This document shows, in pieces, positions 16,602 through 26,000 of a DNA stretch of 64,000 nucleotides (positions are counted from its first letter, which is position 1; every line of letters begins with the position of its first letter). The notes under the pieces were generated by a model. The model ran no database searches. It was not told the origin of the DNA and was given only the letters and a program-made list of their open reading frames with translations. The translations under genes and the position numbers were made by a program. This stretch comes from Maribellus comscasis (GTDB taxonomy: Bacteria > Bacteroidota > Bacteroidia > Bacteroidales > Prolixibacteraceae): the NCBI RefSeq assembly GCF_009762775.1, contig NZ_CP046401.1:1054001-1118000 (forward strand). The letters are read 5' to 3'.

Positions 16602-17366
16602 ATGAACCGGGAATTTATACAAACCATCGACGATGTAATATCGGTACTGGAAACGATTATCAACGAAACTGCAAAAAATGAAAATCCATTGGGCTATTTT
16701 GCCGTTCTGTATCAAAAAGTAACCGTCAACGTCAAAAAGGGAATAGAGAATGATTATTTTGATGATGGGAAACGAATGGAAAAACTGGATGTAATTTTTG
16801 CCAAACGATACATTGATGCTTATTTCGCATGGAATCAAAAACAATGGGTTACACACTCCTGGGAAAAAACGTTCGAATTGGAAAAGAACAATAAAATGTT
16901 GGTTCTTCAGCACCTTTTGTTGGGAATGAATGCACACATTAACCTCGACCTGGGAATTGCTGCAGCAGAAATTTCGGCAAACAAAAATATTCAGGAATTA
17001 AAAACTGATTTTAATAAAATAAACGAAATCCTTTCGTCTTTGGTAGATGAAGTTCAATTTGGTCTTTCCGCCATTTGGCCGGCATTAAAATGGATACTTT
17101 CGAAATCGGGAAAACTTGATAATTACCTGGTTGATTTTAGCATGGAAATTGCCCGCGACGGAGCCTGGAATTTTGCAAATACAGTTGCAGGTCAGGAATC
17201 AGACAAATGGCCCGATGAAATAAAACTCAGAGACGCTGCAGTTGCTGAGAAATCAAAAATTATTACCCATTCAAAAAAATGGATTCAATTTCTTTTATGG
17301 ATAATTCGGCTGGGAGAAAGAGGCACTGTTTCTGAAAAAATGAAAAAACTAAGCGGGATGGCTTAA
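16602..17366 (+). CDS. DUF5995 family protein
   Basis: A 254-residue cytosolic, largely helical protein. It shows the features I associate with DUF5995: GYFAVLYQKVTVNVKKGIEN near residues 30-50, the RMEKLDVIFAKRY segment, HLLLGMNAHINLDLGIAAA (about 104-122), and a C-terminal DGAWNFA helix. The function is unknown; some relatives sit near small-molecule biosynthesis genes, but here the neighbours give no hint. It starts 69 bases after the preceding terminator, so it has its own promoter. Confidence 0.75.
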   Translation: MNREFIQTIDDVISVLETIINETAKNENPLGYFAVLYQKVTVNVKKGIENDYFDDGKRMEKLDVIFAKRYIDAYFAWNQKQWVTHSWEKTFELEKNNKMLVLQHLLLGMNAHINLDLGIAAAEISANKNIQELKTDFNKINEILSSLVDEVQFGLSAIWPALKWILSKSGKLDNYLVDFSMEIARDGAWNFANTVAGQESDKWPDEIKLRDAAVAEKSKIITHSKKWIQFLLWIIRLGERGTVSEKMKKLSGMA

Positions 17367-17767
17367 AAATTCTGTTAATCACGGTCTAATAAAATCAATA
17401 TCTCCGGAAAACACACTTTTTAGAAAAACTGCTTTTTATCATTTTAACGTGGCTTTTATGCAGCCCCTATATTGATAACAAGAGAAAATCATCGTCGGAA
17501 CCATAACAAACAAACTACAAATTTACGACCTCATCTTTTCGAAATTATGTTTATTTTTAAAATGTCAAAAACCGAAATTCGTTAAATTACCTTTTCCAAT
17601 GAAAAGTAAAAATTATCTATATAAAACAGTTACCAAGCTAAAGTAGCTGAATAACACTTTTTATAGCCTTTGAACTGAGTAAAACGTCATTCGCTTATAA
17701 ACCATATGAGGACAACTTACGGAAAATAAACTGTTCAGACATAATAAAAATATTGATTTAAGTTAAA
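17367..17767. other. 400-base A/T-rich gap
   Basis: No gene, RNA or clear repeat was found. All frames are short. It separates the DUF5995 gene from a solitary methyltransferase gene. Confidence 0.5.
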
Positions 17768-18361
17768 ATGAAATTAGAAAATCAAGGGGCAAAACCAACA
17801 GGAACAATAGGAAAGATCATAGGAAGGCTAATGAATAAATTTCATACTTCTTTATACACATCTTATTTAAACACAAAAGACATTCCTGATAATTACAGAA
17901 TTCTTGATATTGGATGTGGTGGTGGAAAATTTTTGAACTATTTATCACAACGAAGTGACGGATTTATTTTATGGGGACTTGACCATTCAAAAGAAATGAT
18001 TGATTTATCGGGCCAATTAAACAGAGAGGATTTAAAAAAAGGAAGACTGAAACTGTTAAAAGGTTCAGTTCATAAAATTGATATAGCCAACAATTCTCTT
18101 GACTTGGTCACCGCATTTGAGACCATCCAATTTTGGCCGGATATCGATATTGCATTGTCCGAGGTTTTTAGGATTTTAGATAAAGAAGGTAAATTCTTAA
18201 TAATAAACAGATACCCAAAGAAAGGAACAAAGTGGTGGAAAATGGCAAATATAAAATCAGAGGAAGATTATAAAACAAAGTTGGAAAACGTAGGTTTTTG
18301 TAATGTTTCAATTGATTTGAATTTTAAGAATGGTTGGATTATAACAGAAGGGGAAAAATAA
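17768..18361 (+). CDS. class I SAM-dependent methyltransferase
   Basis: A 197-residue soluble methyltransferase of the UbiE/Methyltransf_11 type. Motif I is LDIGCGGGKF (46-55), the acidic end of strand 2 is in LWGLDHSKEMIDL, motif II/post-II is DLVTAFETIQFWPDI, and a LDKEGKFLIINRYP strand follows. The substrate is unknown. The N-terminal cap (TIGKIIGRLMNKFH) is like small-molecule methyltransferases. It stands alone between a 400-base gap and a decayed region and is more A-rich than nearby housekeeping genes, which may indicate a late arrival; that is inference. Confidence 0.85.
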   Translation: MKLENQGAKPTGTIGKIIGRLMNKFHTSLYTSYLNTKDIPDNYRILDIGCGGGKFLNYLSQRSDGFILWGLDHSKEMIDLSGQLNREDLKKGRLKLLKGSVHKIDIANNSLDLVTAFETIQFWPDIDIALSEVFRILDKEGKFLIINRYPKKGTKWWKMANIKSEEDYKTKLENVGFCNVSIDLNFKNGWIITEGEK

Positions 18362-18419
18362 ATAAGCTTCACACAACAACTATGTTTATACAAAACAGGC
18401 AGGGAACCAGTACATTTAA

Positions 18420-19003
18420 TGCGGAAGCCCGGTTAAAACCACTACAAACCAACAAACAAAACCTTACACCACACACACTATACAATGGAAATCTCTGACA
18501 AGTCGGGATCAAAAAAAGTTTCAATCAAAATTCAAACGCTCAGCAGACAATTTAACAGGAGCATTTAATACACAATTTCACTATTTAACCGCAAACGGAG
18601 TATATGAATTGAAAGCATGGGAGAATTGCGAACTCTTTGATTCTAATAATATTGAATACACACAAGGGGGGGTAAAAATCGTTTAGATTATCTGGATAAA
18701 ATTTTTGAGAATCCTTCATTTATTACAAACACAGCGAAACAAAAACTGGTTGATAAAACAGCAGAATTGAAAATATACCCCAATCCGGCGCGTTTGTATT
18801 TCTATTTTGAAGTTACAAAAGATGATTGTGTAATTAAAAAAATATCAATATTTAACTTTTTGGGGCAGTCGTCGATTGTAAAAATGCCATACAAAAACAG
18901 CGGAAAAATTGATATTTCAACCTTAAATGACGGAATATATTTGATTGTCACTGATTTCAACGATGGCTCCAGAGAAGTGGAAAAACTAATCATAAAGAAA
19001 TAA
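18420..19003 (+). pseudogene. decayed T9SS-secreted protein with type A sorting domain
   Basis: The C-terminal frame (to 19003) encodes a type IX secretion sorting domain: LKIYPNPAR, then ISIFNFLGQ, IDISTLNDGIYLI and a final KLIIKK. The preceding coding sense continues in another phase from 18420 (WKSLTSRDQKKFQ, LTGAFNTQFHYLTANGVYEL, WENCELFDSNNIEY) up to a run of seven G at 18666-18672. One more G would restore a single frame through to the sorting domain. There is no start codon or signal peptide upstream, so the gene is also 5'-truncated. The N-terminal domain is not recognised. Confidence 0.65.
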
Positions 19004-19143
19004 CGAAATACAAATATTTTTAAATTAATGGCAGGAAAGGCGCAACTACAAAAGCCGGAAATCTTTGTTTCATTGCAATTTGCAGACAAATACTTATTGC
19101 AAAAAAATATTTATTTTTAACTTACAAAAATACAACTTACATT

Positions 19144-20328
19144 ATGAAAAATCCTTCAACACTTATTTGTCTCTTTCTTATTTTCCTTGCTTTTTTCAGC
19201 TGCACAAAAACAGAAAAAAAATCACAAAACATCCTTTATTTTGATTTAACGCAAAACTATGATGAAATCGAAATTGATTTGGATGAGTATGTTGCCGACA
19301 TCCGCACAATACAGCTTGAAACCAATGAAAATACCTTGCTTCGGCATTTTAAAGGTTTTGTTGGTGAAAAATATATCGTTTCGGTTGATTATGATAAGCT
19401 GCTTCTATTTTCCGGAGACGGAAAGTACATTACTACAATAACAAAAAAAGGAAAGGGACCGAATGAATTCACACAAATTGACGCCTGGACAGTAGATGAA
19501 AATAATCACTGTTTTTACTTTCATGATTACTCAAAAAACTATATTTACAGGTATGACCTTGAAAATAGGGTATATCTTTCAGATATACCATTTGAATCAA
19601 AAGGATACCTTCAAAATATTGAACTGTTTAACGATTCTGTGCTCGCCATTCTTCCCGGAATGTTTTCCGCTTATGGTTATCTATATTTTTTCCAGGAGTT
19701 TAACGGCAAAATCTTAGACGGGATAAAAAAAGAACCAGTGCCTCATCCCGGAACGTGGGCCGGGGCATCGCCTGCCTTTTCAAAATGGGGAAAAAACTCA
19801 ATTGTTTTGCAACCTTCAGGCTCCGACACAGTATTTCAAATTAATCAGTCTGAAAAGAATCCGTGGTTGATCTTCGACTTAGAAAACGCACAAAAAACGG
19901 GTGACAAAACCGTATTTACAACCGGGGGCGTTCTCTTTAGCGACAACGAAAAACTATTTCTTGAAAAGAATAAATTCGAAAAAACAGTGACTGAATTTTC
20001 TGCCAGTATGAGAAGCCTGAGCACGGAACAGCTTATTTTCAATTTAAAAAGCGGGAAGATGCACAGTATCAGCAAAATAACTATGCAGTTCAACAAAATT
20101 GAAATACCCCTAAATATAGTTGGTTTTCAAAATAATAACCGTTTAGTGGTGTCAATTCAGGCAGCGTCTTTTAAATCGTTGCTGAAAGAAGCCCAAAAAA
20201 ATAAAAATCTCACAGAAACAGAAATTCAAAAATTAAATGCATTTGACCAAAGTTTATCTATAGATGATAATCCAATTATTATTACAGGAGTGTGTAAACA
20301 GGATATACGAGATTTGAAATCTATCTAA
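19144..20328 (+). CDS. 6-bladed beta-propeller lipoprotein
   Basis: A 394-residue lipoprotein (signal peptide with lipobox AFFSC, Cys at about residue 20). It has the conserved features of the Bacteroidota 6-bladed beta-propeller family (BF-type, PF17170): DIRTIQLETNENTLL near residue 52, the blade LLLFSGDGKYITTI and the signature KGKGPNEF (about 101-108), followed by blade-like repeats. Members are surface or periplasmic lipoproteins of unknown ligand, commonly found in many copies per genome. The stop overlaps that of the converging FtcD gene by 4 bases. Confidence 0.85.
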   Translation: MKNPSTLICLFLIFLAFFSCTKTEKKSQNILYFDLTQNYDEIEIDLDEYVADIRTIQLETNENTLLRHFKGFVGEKYIVSVDYDKLLLFSGDGKYITTITKKGKGPNEFTQIDAWTVDENNHCFYFHDYSKNYIYRYDLENRVYLSDIPFESKGYLQNIELFNDSVLAILPGMFSAYGYLYFFQEFNGKILDGIKKEPVPHPGTWAGASPAFSKWGKNSIVLQPSGSDTVFQINQSEKNPWLIFDLENAQKTGDKTVFTTGGVLFSDNEKLFLEKNKFEKTVTEFSASMRSLSTEQLIFNLKSGKMHSISKITMQFNKIEIPLNIVGFQNNNRLVVSIQAASFKSLLKEAQKNKNLTETEIQKLNAFDQSLSIDDNPIIITGVCKQDIRDLKSI

Positions 20329-22019
20329 TCAATTTTACTGTTCACAATTTCCAAAATTTCTTTTTCTTTTTCCCTTGCTGAACGGAGCAAATTCTCCGCT
20401 TGCATTAATATTTGAGAAAGCCGGTTTTTGTCCTCATAACCCGTGGCATTTATTTTTACATTCAGGAAAGCTCCTTCAACGGCGGTACGAGCGCAAAGTG
20501 CTCCCACTCCGGCATCCGACACCGAGTTGGGATTTCCTGCTTCGGCCATTGCTTTCATTACTTCCATTGAATCAAAGGAAAGCTGCATAACTTTAAACGG
20601 AACCTCAATCGCATTTTTTGTTGCCTCCTGAATGGCTCTTTTTCGGTTTGTCTTTTCCTCTTCAGTTGATTTTGGCATAGCAAATGCAGTCATAATTTGA
20701 TTAAAAGCCCCGGTGTCATCGTCAACACAATTGAGCAACACCGAATGAAAATATTTCCCTTTCTCTGCCCAATTGGAGAATTCTCCCCAACGTTCGTCCC
20801 AACCCCTTTTGTGCGCAGAAAGGTTAGCCACCATTGTTCCCAACGCAGCCCCCAGTGAACCTACATAAGCTGAAATTGATCCACCTCCGGGAGCCGGAGA
20901 CTCAGAAGCCGTTTCTTCGGAAAACTGTTTCAGGGTTTGATCGATCAGCTTTTTTCCGGTGTTTTCTGCAATTACATATTCAATAATCTTTTTCTTTGGC
21001 TCAAAAGGTCCAAGCTCGTCGAGGCCAAGCGATTTAACAGCAATTTTTATAATTTCTTCATCAGCAATTCCAAGTGAGCGCTGTTGTTTTTGCAAAAAAT
21101 ATTTTCCTGCGTCAAGCATGGCGCTGAGCGGAATCAATCCAACCAACTCCGAACCGGTCACTCGCAATCCACGTTCGCGGGCACGTTCACAAACTTCATC
21201 AAAAGCAACATGAACTGGTGTAACTGTTATATCGGTTAGATTAATTGAAATTTGAGCAACTCCATATTCCTCAATATACCAGCCAATTGCACGAGTTTTT
21301 TTTAAACTTCCCGGGGTACGCACCGGTTCACCATTTTCATCGGTAACAATCTTACCTGTTAAGGAATTTCCTTCACGTTTTACCCGGCCTGCTTCACGAA
21401 TATCAAATGCAATTGCATTTGCCCTGCGGGTAGATGTTGTATTTAGATTTACATTGTAGGCCACCAAAAAATTACGTGCCCCAATAGCAGTGGCTCCGCT
21501 CCCCGCCACTCTTTCCGACCATTTATCGGGGCCAAAATCCGGTTTCCATTTTTCGGTTGAAATTCGATCTTTTAATCCTTCGTATTCTCCAGATCGACAA
21601 TTTGCCAAACTTCTTCGTTCGCTTTTAAAAGCAGCAAATTCATAACAAAACACCGGAATTCCCAACTCCGTTCCTACTCTTTGAGCAAGCTCCCGGGCAA
21701 ACTGTACAGCTTCCTCCATGCTGACATTAGCCACGGGCACCAACGGACAAACATCGGTGGCTCCAAAACGGGGATGCTCGCCTTTGTGTTTGCTCATATT
21801 TACGATTTCGGCAGCCTTTTTTATGCCGCGAAAAGCAGCTTCAATCACAAATTCCGGCTCACCAACAAAAGTCACAACCGTTCGATTGGTTGCTTTTCCC
21901 GGGTCAACGTCCAGCAATTTTACTTCTGAAACACTCTCGATGGCATCGGTAATTTGTTTAATTTTATTTAAATCCCTGCCTTCTGAGAAATTCGGCACAC
22001 ACTCTATTAGTTTATTCAT
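20325..22019 (-). CDS. ftcD: glutamate formimidoyltransferase / formimidoyl-THF cyclodeaminase fusion
   Basis: A 564-residue bifunctional enzyme of histidine catabolism and folate one-carbon metabolism. The formiminotransferase part (about 1-300) begins LIECVPNFSEGRD and contains HKGEHPRFGATDVCPLVP. The cyclodeaminase part (about 355-560) has the folate-binding region with SESPAPGGGSISAYVGSLG. The first activity transfers the formimino group from formiminoglutamate to tetrahydrofolate; the second releases ammonia to give methenyl-THF. It follows hutI on the same strand by 81 bases, and FolD, which uses the methenyl-THF product, is encoded 7 kb away. Confidence 0.95.
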   Translation of the reverse strand: MNKLIECVPNFSEGRDLNKIKQITDAIESVSEVKLLDVDPGKATNRTVVTFVGEPEFVIEAAFRGIKKAAEIVNMSKHKGEHPRFGATDVCPLVPVANVSMEEAVQFARELAQRVGTELGIPVFCYEFAAFKSERRSLANCRSGEYEGLKDRISTEKWKPDFGPDKWSERVAGSGATAIGARNFLVAYNVNLNTTSTRRANAIAFDIREAGRVKREGNSLTGKIVTDENGEPVRTPGSLKKTRAIGWYIEEYGVAQISINLTDITVTPVHVAFDEVCERARERGLRVTGSELVGLIPLSAMLDAGKYFLQKQQRSLGIADEEIIKIAVKSLGLDELGPFEPKKKIIEYVIAENTGKKLIDQTLKQFSEETASESPAPGGGSISAYVGSLGAALGTMVANLSAHKRGWDERWGEFSNWAEKGKYFHSVLLNCVDDDTGAFNQIMTAFAMPKSTEEEKTNRKRAIQEATKNAIEVPFKVMQLSFDSMEVMKAMAEAGNPNSVSDAGVGALCARTAVEGAFLNVKINATGYEDKNRLSQILMQAENLLRSAREKEKEILEIVNSKID

Positions 22020-22100
22020 GAAACAAATATTTTCGTCAACGATTTAAACCCGAAAATAATCAACCCTTCAGGAAATGCATATGATATTTTTCATCTGAGT

Positions 22101-23354
22101 TTATAAGGTTTGTACTTCTCCGTTCAGAATAACAGTTTCAATAAGATTTGAACCAAAACTGTAGGGTATGTATTCAATTCCCGGAATTTCAGAAGTAATA
22201 AAAAGATTTGCTGTCTTTCCGCGGGCAACACTCCCCAACCTGTCTGAAATTCCCATGGCATAGGCAGAATTAATGGTAGTTGCATTTATCACTTCTTCCG
22301 GCAACATATTGTATTTAATACACCCCAGTGAAGAAATAAAACTCATATTTCCGCTTGGCGATGACCCCGGATTGTAATCAGAGGCCAATGCAACCGGCAA
22401 GCCAGCATTAATCATTTCACGAACCGGAGACAGTTTCATATTTAAAAAAAATGCTGCTCCCGGCAAAACGGTTGGCATTGTTTCCGTATTTTTTAATGCG
22501 TCAATTTCATCTTTTCCCATGTGTTCCAGATGGTCAACAGAAATTGCTCCGTACTTAACCCCGGCCTGAACACCTCCGGTTTTTCCCAGTTCATTGGCAT
22601 GAATCTTTGGCTTTAATCCGTATTTTATTCCGGCCATTAAGATCCGTTCGGTATCTTCAACTGAGAAGAATCCTCGATCGCAAAACACATCAATAAAATC
22701 AGCCAAATCTTCACCGGCAACCTGAGGAATCATTTCATTGATAACCAAATCAACATAATCAGACTTTCTGTTTTTAAACTCTGCCGGAATAGCGTGAGCT
22801 CCCAAAAATGTTGCCCGTATACATAAAGGTGTTGTTTCCCTTAACCAGCGAATCACACGGAGCATTTTTAATTCATCTTTAGTATTTAAACCATAGCCGC
22901 TTTTAATTTCTACTGCCCCCGTACCCATTTTAATAATTTCAATTACCCTCTCCATCGCACTGTTATATAACTCCTGCTCCGACTTTTCGTGCAGTAATTT
23001 TGCTGAATTTAAAATTCCGCCGCCACGTTTTGCTATTTCTTCATAGGAAAGTCCACTGATTCTGTCTACAAATTCTTTCTCTCTGGAACCGGGATAAACC
23101 AAATGCGTATGCGAATCGCAATAGCTTGGATACACCAACCGGTCAGAACAATCTATTTCAATCAGCAAATCATCATCCATATAAACATCTTTCAAATGTT
23201 CCATCGGACCAAACTCTTCTATTATCTCATCGCGGATAATTAAAAAAGCATTGGGTATATTGGTTAACCTGGACATCTCTTCTCCGGCCCTGAATAAAAC
23301 AGGATAATCCTCGGTCTGAACAAGAAGTTTTATGTTTTCAAGTAATATCTTCAT
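22101..23354 (-). CDS. hutI: imidazolonepropionase
   Basis: A 417-residue amidohydrolase that opens imidazolone-propionate to formiminoglutamate, the substrate of the next gene's product. The metal-binding DSHTHLVYPGSR (about 80-91), KIHANELGKTGG and DHLEHMG segments and the late ASDYNPGSSPSGNM loop are all intact. The length is normal. Histidase and urocanase genes are not in the window, so the pathway is either completed elsewhere or fed from an intermediate. Confidence 0.95.
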   Translation of the reverse strand: MKILLENIKLLVQTEDYPVLFRAGEEMSRLTNIPNAFLIIRDEIIEEFGPMEHLKDVYMDDDLLIEIDCSDRLVYPSYCDSHTHLVYPGSREKEFVDRISGLSYEEIAKRGGGILNSAKLLHEKSEQELYNSAMERVIEIIKMGTGAVEIKSGYGLNTKDELKMLRVIRWLRETTPLCIRATFLGAHAIPAEFKNRKSDYVDLVINEMIPQVAGEDLADFIDVFCDRGFFSVEDTERILMAGIKYGLKPKIHANELGKTGGVQAGVKYGAISVDHLEHMGKDEIDALKNTETMPTVLPGAAFFLNMKLSPVREMINAGLPVALASDYNPGSSPSGNMSFISSLGCIKYNMLPEEVINATTINSAYAMGISDRLGSVARGKTANLFITSEIPGIEYIPYSFGSNLIETVILNGEVQTL

Positions 23355-23670
23355 CTGTAAATCTTTAATATGTATATAAAAGTTACAAAAAGGTTTTCAC
23401 AAATCATAAAGTCCGTTTTGTAATAATAGGATAATTGGAAATATAAATGGTTGTCAAAAATCATGAAGAGGGTTTAATTCCGTTTTTTAACAAAATTCTC
23501 TCAGGCAAAGTCGGAAAATCTTATTGGGAAAAAACATTACGTCGACACTGTTTGGTTGGTACAATAAACAAACGAATGACAGCTGCCCCTGGTATCTTTT
23601 GTTTTCTTCAACTGTTGAGGAAATCACCGGTTATTCCTGTCACATTCAAGCTAAAATTCAGGAAAAATAA

Positions 23671-23700
23671 AAAAAGCCTGCTCATCTTATGAACAGGCTT
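23671..23700 (-). terminator. intrinsic terminator of the ferredoxin gene
   Basis: Read on the minus strand, a 12-base stem with one mismatch (AAGCCTGTTCAT pairing with ATGAGCAGGCTT) and a tight loop is followed by a run of T. It lies 23 bases past the ferredoxin stop. Confidence 0.85.
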
Positions 23701-23723
23701 CAAAGTTTTATGTTGACCGGATC

Positions 23724-23894
23724 TTATTCGTCTATCGAAATAGCTTCTACCGGGCAAACTTCCGCGCATGAACCACAGTCGGTGCAAAGTTCAGCATCAA
23801 TTACATAGATATCACCTTCAGAAATTGCATCAACCGGGCATTCATCGATACACGTTCCGCATGCAATACATTCATCAGAAATTTTATATGCCAT
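23724..23894 (-). CDS. 2[4Fe-4S] ferredoxin
   Basis: A 56-residue low-potential electron carrier (the gene is 171 bases). Two cluster motifs are intact: CIACGTCIDECPVDAI and CTDCGSCAEVCPVEAI, each CxxCxxC plus a CP. The length and symmetric layout are those of clostridial-type ferredoxins, which donate electrons to or accept them from pyruvate:ferredoxin oxidoreductase, hydrogenase or Rnf in anaerobic metabolism. The gene has its own promoter-like sequence and terminator, so it is monocistronic. The DNA calls it clearly: ATG at 23894 and TAA at 23724-23726. Confidence 0.96.
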   Translation of the reverse strand: MAYKISDECIACGTCIDECPVDAISEGDIYVIDAELCTDCGSCAEVCPVEAISIDE

Positions 23895-23932
23895 AGCAAT
23901 GAATTTTTATAAATTAAACATGTATGTTTCAG

Positions 23933-23962
23933 CAAATGTACGAAGTTTCACATAAAATCAAA
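23933..23962 (-). promoter_or_regulatory. promoter of the ferredoxin gene
   Basis: On the minus strand TTTG (23959-23962), an 18-base spacer and TACATTTG (23933-23940) match the Bacteroidota promoter closely. The -7 box ends 38 bases before the start codon. Confidence 0.55.
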
Positions 23963-24062
23963 TAACCATAAGTATTAATTTACACACATCACGACACACC
24001 ATCCGTAAAACACTAAAAACAAACAACTTAAACCTTAACAAAACACTAATATAGAATTAATC

Positions 24063-24279
24063 TATTTTTGCTACTTTTGTAATACTTTCGTCAACATATG
24101 ATAATTAGCGGAAAGACTTTTACAAATTGTCAATCCTAAAATTGACGGGGGTTTTCAAAAAAATAATTTTGAAAAAGATAAATAATAATGCTCAAATTTT
24201 ACAATTTTGCCTGACATTATAAAAAAAGTTTTGTGATAATAGCTTTCAACCAAATTAAACATATATTTAACCTTAAAAA
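24063..24279 (+). promoter_or_regulatory. structured leader before the ZIP transporter gene
   Basis: Two overlapping -7-like boxes (TATTTTTG at 24063 and TACTTTTG at 24072) lie about 200 bases before the ZIP start codon. Between them and the gene are two inverted repeats: GTCAAT/ATTGAC (24129-24146) and TTTTCAAAA/TTTTGAAAA (24152-24175), separated by a G run. A long leader with paired arms ahead of a metal transporter could be a metal-responsive regulatory RNA; no known riboswitch class was recognised. Confidence 0.35.
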
Positions 24280-25095
24280 ATGCATTACAAAACACTTTTA
24301 GAAATAAACCCAATTTTACTTGCGCTTTTTGCGGCTTTGTTTACCTGGGGGGTAACAGCATTGGGTGCATCCATGGTTTTTTTCTTTAAGAAAATAAATC
24401 AGAAAGTATTAAACTCAATGCTTGGTTTTGCGGCCGGAGTTATGATTGCAGCCAGTTTTTGGTCGCTTTTAGCGCCGGCCATCGAAATGTCGGAAAAACA
24501 GGGAGGAATCCCATGGGTTCCCGCAGTAGTTGGGTTTCTTGCTGGCGGAGCCTTCTTATTAGCGATTGATAAAATCCTTCCTCACCTCCATCTTGGTCAA
24601 AAACTCGATAAAGCTGAAGGGATAAAAACATCGTGGAAAAGAAGTGTTTTACTGGTGTTGGCAATAACTCTTCATAATATCCCGGAAGGTTTAGCAGTTG
24701 GCGTTGCTTTTGGGGCGCTCTCCAACAACCCTGATACAGGTGCACTGGCAGGAGCAGTTGCTTTAGCTTTAGGAATTGGCTTGCAAAACTTCCCTGAAGG
24801 AGCCGCTGTGTCAATCCCGCTTCGGCGAGAAGGCTTTTCAAGATTAAAAGCTTTTAATTATGGACAGCTATCGGGAATTGTAGAACCCATTGCAGCGGTA
24901 ATTGGAGCTTACCTTGTTTTAATTATGACACCAATTCTCCCTTATGCATTATCTTTTGCTGCCGGAGCAATGATTTTTGTTGTTGTCGAAGAATTAATCC
25001 CGGAATCGCAAACCGGTGACGAATCCGATCTTTCGACAGTAGGTGCAATGCTGGGATTTGCAACAATGATGCTCCTGGATGTAGCCCTGGGTTAA
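24280..25095 (+). CDS. ZIP family divalent metal transporter
   Basis: A 271-residue inner-membrane importer of the GufA/ZupT branch with eight predicted helices. The two metal-binding motifs are present: [10 protein letters not shown] (His132 to Gly141) in helix 4 and [10 protein letters not shown] (about 168-177) in helix 5. A His-containing loop ([10 protein letters not shown], about 100-109) lies between helices 3 and 4. The metal could be zinc, iron, manganese or nickel. The coding end overlaps that of nth by 4 bases on opposite strands. Confidence 0.92.
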   Translation: MHYKTLLEINPILLALFAALFTWGVTALGASMVFFFKKINQKVLNSMLGFAAGVMIAASFWSLLAPAIEMSEKQGGIPWVPAVVGFLAGGAFLLAIDKILPHLHLGQKLDKAEGIKTSWKRSVLLVLAITLHNIPEGLAVGVAFGALSNNPDTGALAGAVALALGIGLQNFPEGAAVSIPLRREGFSRLKAFNYGQLSGIVEPIAAVIGAYLVLIMTPILPYALSFAAGAMIFVVVEELIPESQTGDESDLSTVGAMLGFATMMLLDVALG

Positions 25096-25751
25096 ACGGC
25101 ACTTATTTTTTCTTTATTCTGCTGAATATAATATTTACATACCTCGGTGAGCCCACATTTCTCACATCTTGGTTTCCGCGCAATACAAACATAACGCCCG
25201 TGCAGAATAAGCCAATGGTGTGCTTTGGGAACCAATTCCTCTGGAATATATTTCATTAACTGGAGTTCGGTTGCCAAAGGTGTTTTTGCATTTGTACTCA
25301 AACCAATGCGGGCAGCTACTCTAAAAACATGTGTATCGACTGCCAACGCAGGCTTATTGTACACCACCGAGGCGATAACATTCGCTGTCTTTCGGCCAAC
25401 ACCGGGGAGTTTTTGCAAATCGTCAACGTCGCTTGGCACCTCTCCATCAAATAACTCGATGAGTTTCCGGGCCATTTCAACCAGATGTTTGGATTTGTTG
25501 TTTGGATAAGAGCAACTTTTTATATAATCAAAAACTTCGGCGGATTCTGCTTCAGCCATTTTTTGAGGAGTGGGAAAACGTTTTAAAAGATCCGGGGTAA
25601 TTTGGTTTACACGCTTATCGGTGCACTGGGCAGATAAAATAACTGCCACAATCAAATCAAACGGATTCGTGTACTCGAGTTCTGTTTCGGCAATTGGCAT
25701 TGCTTTTTCAAAATAACGGATAACATATTCGAAAAGCTCTTTTTTACGCAT
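25092..25751 (-). CDS. nth: endonuclease III
   Basis: A 219-residue bifunctional DNA glycosylase/AP lyase for oxidised pyrimidines. The helix-hairpin-helix [12 protein letters not shown] carries the catalytic Lys121, and Asp139 lies in VDTHVFRV. The [4Fe-4S] cluster cysteines are at 189, 196, 199 and 205 with the exact C-x6-C-x2-C-x5-C spacing. The length is normal. The gene converges on the ZIP gene. Confidence 0.97.
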   Translation of the reverse strand: MRKKELFEYVIRYFEKAMPIAETELEYTNPFDLIVAVILSAQCTDKRVNQITPDLLKRFPTPQKMAEAESAEVFDYIKSCSYPNNKSKHLVEMARKLIELFDGEVPSDVDDLQKLPGVGRKTANVIASVVYNKPALAVDTHVFRVAARIGLSTNAKTPLATELQLMKYIPEELVPKAHHWLILHGRYVCIARKPRCEKCGLTEVCKYYIQQNKEKISAV

Positions 25752-25904
25752 ATTTCTGACTTTTTCTCAAAATAATTGAAATTTCGTGAATTTGTGTGTA
25801 ACAAAACACTATTTATTCAGTCCTATTAACAGATATTGTAACTACAATACCGTTTCTCCCCCCTTTTGTAGAAATGGTTTTAAGTTAACAAATTAAACAG
25901 ACGT

Positions 25905-25934
25905 TAAAAAGCCGGTGTTGACCGGCTTTTTATT
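25905..25934 (+). terminator. orphan terminator between divergent genes
   Basis: AAAAAGCCGG pairs with CCGGCTTTTT around TGTTGA, followed by more T. It lies between nth (reading left) and the ABC-F gene (reading right), where no annotated gene would need it. It may end a short RNA starting near 25760-25800 on the plus strand, or one on the minus strand since the stem is flanked by A and T on both sides. Confidence 0.6.
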
Positions 25935-26000
25935 TTCAACAATTTGCAGTTTCATCTCTGAAGTTCATTTCATTTTCTATTTTTACCAAAATTTTGAGAA

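Noticed and set aside
23447..23692. 81-codon plus-strand frame
   Set aside because: It runs into the ferredoxin terminator, has no domain, and its end is formed by the hairpin and A-run.
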